A model generated the notes under the pieces. That model worked only from the letters and a program-made list of their open reading frames with translations, searched no databases and was not told the origin of the DNA. The position numbers and the translations under genes were made by a program. DNA of 5,257 nucleotides from Akkermansiaceae bacterium (lineage in GTDB: Bacteria > Verrucomicrobiota > Verrucomicrobiia > Verrucomicrobiales > Akkermansiaceae), in NCBI GenBank assembly GCA_023300065.1, contig JALZWJ010000232.1, positions 1 to 5,257 of the forward strand. The letters run 5' to 3'. Shown here piece by piece: positions 1 to 5,257 of this stretch. Numbering within the stretch: position 1 is the first letter of the stretch; each line of letters opens with the position of its first letter.

Positions 1-115
1 GATCTACATAATCCCCCAGCGTCACCAGCAAATCCTCCCGCGATGGCGCCGCCACCTCCAACATCGTTTCTAATGACTTTAAGCAGCCGTGAATATCTCC
101 AATTACCAATCTCAT
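1..115 (-). CDS. PPP-family metallophosphatase (serine/threonine phosphatase-like), N-terminal fragment
   Basis: Only the first 38 codons are present; the gene runs off the left edge. The reading starts MRLVIGDIHGCLKSLETML and reaches LGDYVD at the edge. GDIHG at residues 6-10 and GDYVD at 34-38 are the first two metal-binding motifs (GDxHG and GDxVDRG) of the calcineurin-like PPP phosphatases, whose two-metal centre hydrolyses phosphate monoesters, often on phospho-Ser/Thr, in the cytoplasm. Bacterial members usually run to roughly 200-250 residues, so most of the protein, including the GNHE motif, is missing here. The ATG overlaps the TGA of the upstream mmcQ-like gene (ATGA), which indicates translational coupling and one operon. 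The ribosome site is weak (a purine stretch of AGAAAG just before ATG). The substrate cannot be told: diadenosine-tetraphosphate hydrolases share these motifs and remain possible. Confidence 0.9.
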   Translation of the reverse strand, partial: MRLVIGDIHGCLKSLETMLEVAAPSREDLLVTLGDYVD

Positions 116-471
116 CTTTCTAATTCTTCACGCAGTTTCTTCGGCATTCCCCGCACCACAAGATCATAAGAGTGCCCCATCAACTCCTCAACCAACACAG
201 CGGGCAGAGATCCATCCAACCCCAGCGTATTCCAGTGCTTCTGATTCATGTGATACCCCGGAATGATCGCCTCATGCTCATCACGTAACTCCAGCGCCCG
301 CTCCGGATCACACTTCAAATTCATCCGCCCCACCTCCCCCTCAAATCCCAAGGTCGCAAACATCTTCCCCAACACCTTATAGACCAAAACATCCGGCCCA
401 AATGGAGTCTCCTCCGTCACCGCCCGCATCGCCAACATCTCGGTCCGCGCATCATCCGTCGTGTAAGCCAT
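112..471 (-). CDS. MmcQ/YjbR-family protein
   Basis: A 119-residue protein that matches the MmcQ/YjbR family (E. coli YjbR is about the same length). Visible family features are the PFGPD motif at residues 23-27, VYKVLGKMFA at 30-39, NLKCDPERA at 51-59, PGYHMNQKHWNT at 71-82 and SYDLVV at 101-106, followed by the basic tail MPKKLREELER. The family is a small cytoplasmic alpha/beta fold with suspected DNA-binding ability, but its molecular role is not established. I chose the ATG at 471 over the one at 528 because an AGGAG lies 10 bases upstream of it, inside the longer reading, and the extra 19 residues match nothing in the family. The stop overlaps the start of the phosphatase, so the two are probably co-transcribed. 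The gene is divergent from the HAD gene. Confidence 0.9.
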   Translation of the reverse strand: MAYTTDDARTEMLAMRAVTEETPFGPDVLVYKVLGKMFATLGFEGEVGRMNLKCDPERALELRDEHEAIIPGYHMNQKHWNTLGLDGSLPAVLVEELMGHSYDLVVRGMPKKLREELER

Positions 472-481
472 ACCAAACTCT

Positions 482-486
482 CTCCT
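482..486 (-). promoter_or_regulatory. Shine-Dalgarno site deciding the mmcQ-like start
   Basis: On the minus strand the sequence reads GAGGAGAGAG ahead of the ATG at 471, with the AGGAG core 10 bases away. It is the clearest ribosome site in the window and it excludes the longer reading that would start at 528. Confidence 0.7.
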
Positions 487-506
487 CAAAGCCCCCCTCA
501 ACCAAG

Positions 507-517
507 CCTGAAAAACT
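507..517. repeat. 11-bp direct repeat, copy 1 (CCTGAAAAACT)
   Basis: An exact copy of CCTGAAAAACT, matching the copy at 531-541. The start-to-start distance is 24 bases, a little over two helical turns. The two copies lie in the divergent promoter region, which suits a pair of binding sites on one face of the helix. No regulator can be named. Confidence 0.6.
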
Positions 518-530
518 AACGGACTCACAA

Positions 531-541
531 CCTGAAAAACT
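531..541. repeat. 11-bp direct repeat, copy 2 (CCTGAAAAACT)
   Basis: Second exact copy of the repeat at 507-517. It lies about 60 bases upstream of the mmcQ-like start and about 50 bases upstream of the HAD start. Reading the rest of the window by eye, I found no further exact copy; the nearest is an imperfect CCTTGAAAAAT near 2813, inside the permease gene. Confidence 0.6.
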
Positions 542-593
542 CCCCACCCAGTTCAACATTGCGATCCCCACCTATACGGTTATTGATCATGCC

Positions 594-1231
594 ATGAATC
601 CTAGCGCCCTCCTCTTCGACTTCGATGGTGTCATCCTCGACACCGAATGGTCCATCTACCAATCGATGCAAAACGTCTTCCTTGAAAACGGCCACGACCT
701 TCCACTTGAAGAATACGTCCAATGCATCGGCTCCGATTTCAACACCTGGTCGCCCGAAACCCGGCTCGAAGAACTCACCGGGAAAACCTTCGACTGGACC
801 GCCATCGGCATCGAGCGAAACACCTGGATCCGCCAAGAAATCGCAAAACTCGATGCCATGCCCGGCGTCCGCGAGACCCTGGCCCACTGCCGCGAAAAAA
901 ACATCCCCTGCGCAGTCGTCTCCAGCTCCTCGCACGACTGGGTCGACCGCTGGCTGGAACAACTCCAGCTTGTCTCGTACTTCGACGAAGTCATCTGCCG
1001 TGGCGATGCCCCCCGCATCAAACCCGCCCCCGACCTCTACCTCGAAGGCGTCCGCCGTATGGACCTCCCCGCCGCCGAGTGCCTCGTCATCGAGGACTCC
1101 CTCAACGGCCTCAAAGCCGCCCATGACGCTGGCTGCCCCGTCGCCGCCGTCCCAAACCGTATCACGAGCTGCATTGATTTCTCAGACGCAGAGTATCAAT
1201 ATCCCACCCTCCTCGAATTCCTCAAAGCCCT

Positions 1232-1235
<4 letters not shown>
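594..1235 (+). CDS. HAD-superfamily hydrolase (subfamily IA, beta-phosphoglucomutase-like phosphatase)
   Basis: A 213-residue cytoplasmic phosphatase of the haloacid dehalogenase superfamily. Motif I is DFDGVILDTE at residues 9-18, with nucleophile D9 and acid/base D11. The helical C1 cap spans about 17-85. Motif II is the VVSSSS stretch with S110, motif III is K143 in RIKPAPDLYL, and motif IV is IEDS at 166-169 with E167 and D168 for magnesium. All catalytic residues are present and the length is normal for the YniC/GPH/beta-PGM group. These enzymes act on sugar phosphates, phosphoglycolate, nucleotides or FMN; the substrate cannot be read here. I chose the ATG at 594 because the preceding 64 codons of the open frame are Pro/Ser-rich, match no family, and run antisense through the mmcQ-like gene. 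No clear Shine-Dalgarno site is seen. The stop overlaps the apbE start (GTGA), so the two are likely co-translated. Confidence 0.92.
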
Positions 1236-2221
<986 letters not shown>

Positions 2222-2238
2222 TCCGCACTAAGAGAAGC

Positions 2239-2252
2239 GGGAGATTTCTCCC
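2239..2252. terminator. Weak hairpin in the convergent gap (possible bidirectional terminator)
   Basis: GGGAG (2239-2243), loop ATTT, CTCCC (2248-2252), 18 bases after the apbE stop and between two convergent genes. The stem is only 5 bp and no T-run follows on either strand, so it is a poor intrinsic terminator. A second small inverted repeat, CTCAA-CC-TTGAG, sits at 2264-2275. The placement supports a role in ending both transcripts; the structure alone does not. Confidence 0.3.
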
Positions 2253-2288
2253 AACCACGCCCCCTCAACCTTGAGTCAACGGCCAAAC

Positions 2289-5257
2289 TCATAAGCCCCT
2301 CACCGCCCTCGTCCCCACGAAGTTCGCGATCAGGGCCATCACCACCACTAGCCCGATCATCCACCCCAAATCCAGTAAACCTACCGTCCCGCCCAACACC
2401 GGCACCACCGCAATCAAGGCAGAAACCAAGCCAATCCCCAGGCCCCAAATCACCATCGCGCGCACTTCCTGCTTCACAATTCCTGCTCGCAGATCTTCTG
2501 AAATCCCAAGGACTCTTAAAGTCTCAAACTCCCCTTTGCGCTCTACCAAATTCCGCGCCGTCACGATCCCCACCCCCACGCTCCCGAGAATAATTCCCAA
2601 CCCACCGAGCACATTAAAAATCGCAATATAAGTATTCTCCACCTCATGGAACGCCGCCATCCGGTCCCGCGTCGCCGTCACCTTCCCGCCTAAATCCGCC
2701 GTCGCTTCCTGCAAAGCCACCTTGTCTCTTTCCTCTTTCGCTAAAAAGATCTCATACCCCCCCAGTGATGGATACCGCTCGACCAATTTCTCCTCATCCA
2801 CAATCACACTTCCTTGAAAAATCGATCCCTTCACCACCCCCGCGATCGTCACCGCGAAGTCATTTCCCCACTCATCCTGATAGGTCAGTTCATCGCCCAC
2901 TTTCTTTTTTAAAACCCACATCATCGTCGTCTCATCAACAAAAACCGGCACCCCTTTTCCTTTCAAAATCGCCCACTCATCGGTCGTCTGAAATCGCCCT
3001 TCTAACAAACTTGGATCCACCCCCAGCAACCGCGGCTGCGCCGAAGCCGTCAGATTAAAACAATCCACATCATCCCCTTCACCAACCCGGAAAGGCACCA
3101 CCCCCTCCAGCTCGAACCACTCCACCTCACCCAGCACATCCGCCGGCCGATTCACCGGAGAAGTCGTCTCCACCCACCACGCGTATCCTCCCGCCCCACT
3201 CTTCTTCTCCTGCCAATCCCCGCCATCATTCTTGCGGAAGGACGCCACCGAAAGCACCAGAAAAACCCCCGCCGCCAGCACTCCCACCACCGTTAAACTA
3301 CGCGAAGCACGGCGGCTCAAATTCACCTTCGCGATTCCCCCCGCCGTCAGCGCGCCGAGCTCCCCCACCTTCCCCAACCGCATCCGGAAAACCGCCAACC
3401 CCGTCATCAGCACCCCGAAGCCAATCAAGAAAAAGGCCCCCTGCGCTTCCGCCGTAAAACTCATCGCAACCCCACCCAAAACCAACAGCAGCCCAAACAC
3501 CGCAACCCCCATCGCCCACTGACTCGTCTTCCCCACCTCCTCTTCCGCGCCCGAGTTCAGCCGCACGCTCGCGCTCTGCCTCGCCTGCTTCCGCGTCGTC
3601 AGCCACACCGAAAGCAGAGACAGCTCCACAATAATCAAAAGCCCCGTCACCATCGTTCCCCATTTCAAGTGAAGACTAAAGCTCGTCCCATTCCCCCAGA
3701 TCGACCCAATCACCTTCAAAACCAAAGTGCAAAAACCCATTGCCAGAACTCCGCCCAAAATCGCGCCGCCTAGGATCACAAAGAAAGCCTCCCCCATGCG
3801 CCAATTCGTAATCTTCTTAGGCGCCACCCCCAGTGCCGTTAGCAAGGCTCCCTCCTTCGCCCGCTGCTCCACATTAAAACGAAACAACATCGCCACCAGC
3901 GCCACCGCCGCGAGGATTAAAAAGAAACTCATCGCGATAAAAAGCATCGCAAAATCCACCGGTGACTTCGCCGCCGCCTTCGCCTCACTCGAAAAATCAA
4001 GAACCTGCATCCCTGCCAGCCCAGGTTCTAAAACCCCCTTCACCTGTGCCGTAACCTCATCAACCACCCCACCCGGCACGCGAATCCCCGTCACCTTCCC
4101 CCAGCGATTGCGCCACATCTGCTCACCCATCTCATATGAGACAAAAGCCTTCGGCGTCCCCTGAAACTCCTCCCAATACTCATCATCCTCATCGCGAATC
4201 CGCGTCAGATCTAGCGGCAGCCCCGGCTCCCAATCACGCGCACTCTTCACATCCGCCACCCCCGGGAAATCCGGCATCCATCGCCGATCCCCCGCCGGCC
4301 CCGCCATCGGGATGATCGCTTTCACCGTAAAGACCGTCCGCTCCTCCACCAACTCACTCCCCTTCTCCACCACAAAGTAATCCATCGTCAACTCATCCCC
4401 CACCTGCGCGCGCAAATCCTTCGCCAACCACTCGTTCAAAATCACCTCCTCAAAGCCCAGCTGCTCCGGCAGAAATCCCGCTGACTCCCCACTCACCGCC
4501 GTCACCATCGAGTACGGAGTTTCTCCGACTTCTGTCGCCAGCGTATTCACCAAATAAGTCAACACCGGCTCGCCCTCCACCTTCTCCGCAATCTGCGGCG
4601 TCATAAAGATCCGCTCAGACCGCACCTCTACTCCCCCCGGAACCTCCACCACCGACATCCCGTAATCCGCCAAAGTCAGCTTCTCTTCATCGAACGCTTC
4701 CCCCTCCGCCAGCAGAAGAGCATTCGCCTTCCCCTCCAACTCCAGAACCTTCTGCAAACGCTCCCGCGGCAAAAAAACCGACGACGGTGGCACCTGCGTC
4801 TGCGCCAAACTAAAGCGTCCAAATTCCTCATCGGAGAGAATCTTCCCCACCGTAATCCGGAGCGATGAAACCGCCTCACTCTCGCCCGATAGCGGAGCAT
4901 CCCGCGAAAGTAACCCCGGCTTCTGAAGCCGCACCACCGCCGCGTCTCCCACCTCCAGATCCAGCGCCCTCGCCAAAGCCCCACTGATCGCCGCCTCATC
5001 ATCCTTCAAGAAAACCTCCGCCTCCTCCGGCGCAAAATCCCAAAACCCCTCATCAACCCCCATCACCTGCACCTGCCCCTCAGCCCGCTCCTCCACATTC
5101 ACCTGCCCCCTCAGATAAAGAACCGCCGCTCCCCCATTTCGCTCCTCAAGATCATCCTTAAAAAACCGCTCCCCACCCGAAAAAATCTTCGCCACCTTCC
5201 CTGTTCGCAACTCAGCCGACTTCCGCAAATTCTCATTCACCGAGTCCCCCGCCATCA
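2289..5257 (-). CDS. Large ABC-transporter permease with two FtsX-type modules, 5' end outside the window
   Basis: At least 988 residues, counted from the Met codon at 5255, which is probably internal. The visible start, AGDSVNENLRK, resembles the stretch that follows helix 1 in this family (GDSVRxSLR), so a first membrane helix is expected just upstream. Layout: first extracytoplasmic domain about 1-430; helices about 433-458, 488-514 and 531-552 (FtsX module 1, with the cytoplasmic QRAKEGALLTALGV at 464-477); linking helices about 578-600 and 605-624; helix 653-672; second extracytoplasmic domain about 673-873 with CFNL at 732-735 and QPRLLGVD at 740-747; helices about 874-898, 931-952 and 961-979 (module 2, with VERKGEFETLRVLG at 904-917). 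With the missing helix this makes ten. Such permeases pair with a LolD/MacB-like ATPase, not seen here, to move or release lipids, lipoproteins or peptides. The substrate is unknown. Confidence 0.9.
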   Translation of the reverse strand, partial: MAGDSVNENLRKSAELRTGKVAKIFSGGERFFKDDLEERNGGAAVLYLRGQVNVEERAEGQVQVMGVDEGFWDFAPEEAEVFLKDDEAAISGALARALDLEVGDAAVVRLQKPGLLSRDAPLSGESEAVSSLRITVGKILSDEEFGRFSLAQTQVPPSSVFLPRERLQKVLELEGKANALLLAEGEAFDEEKLTLADYGMSVVEVPGGVEVRSERIFMTPQIAEKVEGEPVLTYLVNTLATEVGETPYSMVTAVSGESAGFLPEQLGFEEVILNEWLAKDLRAQVGDELTMDYFVVEKGSELVEERTVFTVKAIIPMAGPAGDRRWMPDFPGVADVKSARDWEPGLPLDLTRIRDEDDEYWEEFQGTPKAFVSYEMGEQMWRNRWGKVTGIRVPGGVVDEVTAQVKGVLEPGLAGMQVLDFSSEAKAAAKSPVDFAMLFIAMSFFLILAAVALVAMLFRFNVEQRAKEGALLTALGVAPKKITNWRMGEAFFVILGGAILGGVLAMGFCTLVLKVIGSIWGNGTSFSLHLKWGTMVTGLLIIVELSLLSVWLTTRKQARQSASVRLNSGAEEEVGKTSQWAMGVAVFGLLLVLGGVAMSFTAEAQGAFFLIGFGVLMTGLAVFRMRLGKVGELGALTAGGIAKVNLSRRASRSLTVVGVLAAGVFLVLSVASFRKNDGGDWQEKKSGAGGYAWWVETTSPVNRPADVLGEVEWFELEGVVPFRVGEGDDVDCFNLTASAQPRLLGVDPSLLEGRFQTTDEWAILKGKGVPVFVDETTMMWVLKKKVGDELTYQDEWGNDFAVTIAGVVKGSIFQGSVIVDEEKLVERYPSLGGYEIFLAKEERDKVALQEATADLGGKVTATRDRMAAFHEVENTYIAIFNVLGGLGIILGSVGVGIVTARNLVERKGEFETLRVLGISEDLRAGIVKQEVRAMVIWGLGIGLVSALIAVVPVLGGTVGLLDLGWMIGLVVVMALIANFVGTRAVRGL

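Larger units (their letters stand above)
472..593. promoter_or_regulatory. Divergent intergenic region between the mmcQ-like and HAD genes
   Basis: These 122 bases separate two divergent start codons and must hold promoters for both directions if each unit is transcribed from here. I find no strong sigma-70 pair. The best plus-strand guess is TTCAAC (552-557) with TATACG (573-578), but the 15-base spacer is short. For the minus strand a TTGAAC box (complement of GTTCAA) has no good -10 partner. The main ordered structure is the 11-bp direct repeat listed separately. The HAD gene has no recognisable Shine-Dalgarno sequence before its ATG. Confidence 0.5.

Noticed and set aside
402..593. N-terminal extension of the HAD reading frame back to an ATG at 402
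   Set aside because: The 64 extra residues are Pro/Ser-rich, match no HAD feature, and are antisense to the well-supported mmcQ-like gene and its ribosome site. Motif I begins 9 residues after the ATG at 594, as is normal.
2264..2275. CTCAA-CC-TTGAG inverted repeat as a separate terminator or operator
   Set aside because: The 2-base loop is too tight for a stable hairpin of 5 bp and no T-run follows; kept only as a note beside the nearby hairpin.
2765..4164. Plus-strand frames of about 96-145 residues inside the permease gene
   Set aside because: Pro/Ser/Lys/Thr-rich antisense shadows with no motif, lying inside a continuous coding frame of nearly 3 kb that has clear FtsX features.
4676..5002. 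Minus-strand Arg/Trp-rich frame overlapping the permease
   Set aside because: A shifted-frame reading of the first extracytoplasmic domain; its composition is not protein-like and the permease frame there matches its family.
5253..5255. ATG at 5255 as the true permease start
   Set aside because: The sequence right after it resembles the region that follows the first membrane helix in this family, and no helix is present downstream before residue 433. The codon before it is cut by the edge, so the frame most likely continues upstream.

Overview
This is a GC-rich bacterial window of ordinary accessory or housekeeping genes. It holds five protein-coding genes, two of them cut by the window edges. 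I see no RNA gene, mobile element or CRISPR array. The organism cannot be named from sequence alone. The very large two-module FtsX-type permease, with a conserved Cys-x-N-L plus Q-P-R-L-L-G-V signature, together with weak or absent Shine-Dalgarno sites before several genes, suggests the Planctomycetes-Verrucomicrobia-Chlamydiae group, perhaps Verrucomicrobiota. That placement is an inference of modest confidence.

Layout. Positions 1-471 (minus strand) carry a two-gene unit: an MmcQ/YjbR-family small protein, then a PPP-type metallophosphatase whose start overlaps the stop of the first gene (ATGA). Only the first 38 codons of the phosphatase lie in the window. Positions 472-593 are a divergent intergenic region with an 11-bp direct repeat, two copies 24 bp apart. 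Positions 594-2221 (plus strand) carry a second two-gene unit: a HAD-superfamily phosphatase and a lipoprotein ApbE-type FAD:protein FMN transferase, again overlapping by 4 bp (GTGA). Positions 2222-2288 are a short convergent gap with weak hairpins. Positions 2289-5257 (minus strand) are filled by one large ABC-transporter permease with FtsX domains, whose N-terminus, expected to contain the first membrane helix, lies outside the window.

How the genes work together. The HAD phosphatase and ApbE are probably co-translated, but their functional link is unproven. ApbE would act outside the cytoplasmic membrane, attaching FMN to a target protein that is not in this window. The permease would need an ATPase partner, also not in the window, and it converges on apbE, so the two are separate transcription units. 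The plus strand is strongly C-rich and G-poor throughout, whichever strand is coding. This fits a replication-strand skew in which the minus-strand genes are co-directional with the fork and the HAD-apbE unit is head-on. I did not find a convincing new biological system here. The items most worth a second look are the repeat in the divergent promoter region, the HAD-apbE pairing, and the large permease with its single extracytoplasmic cysteine.
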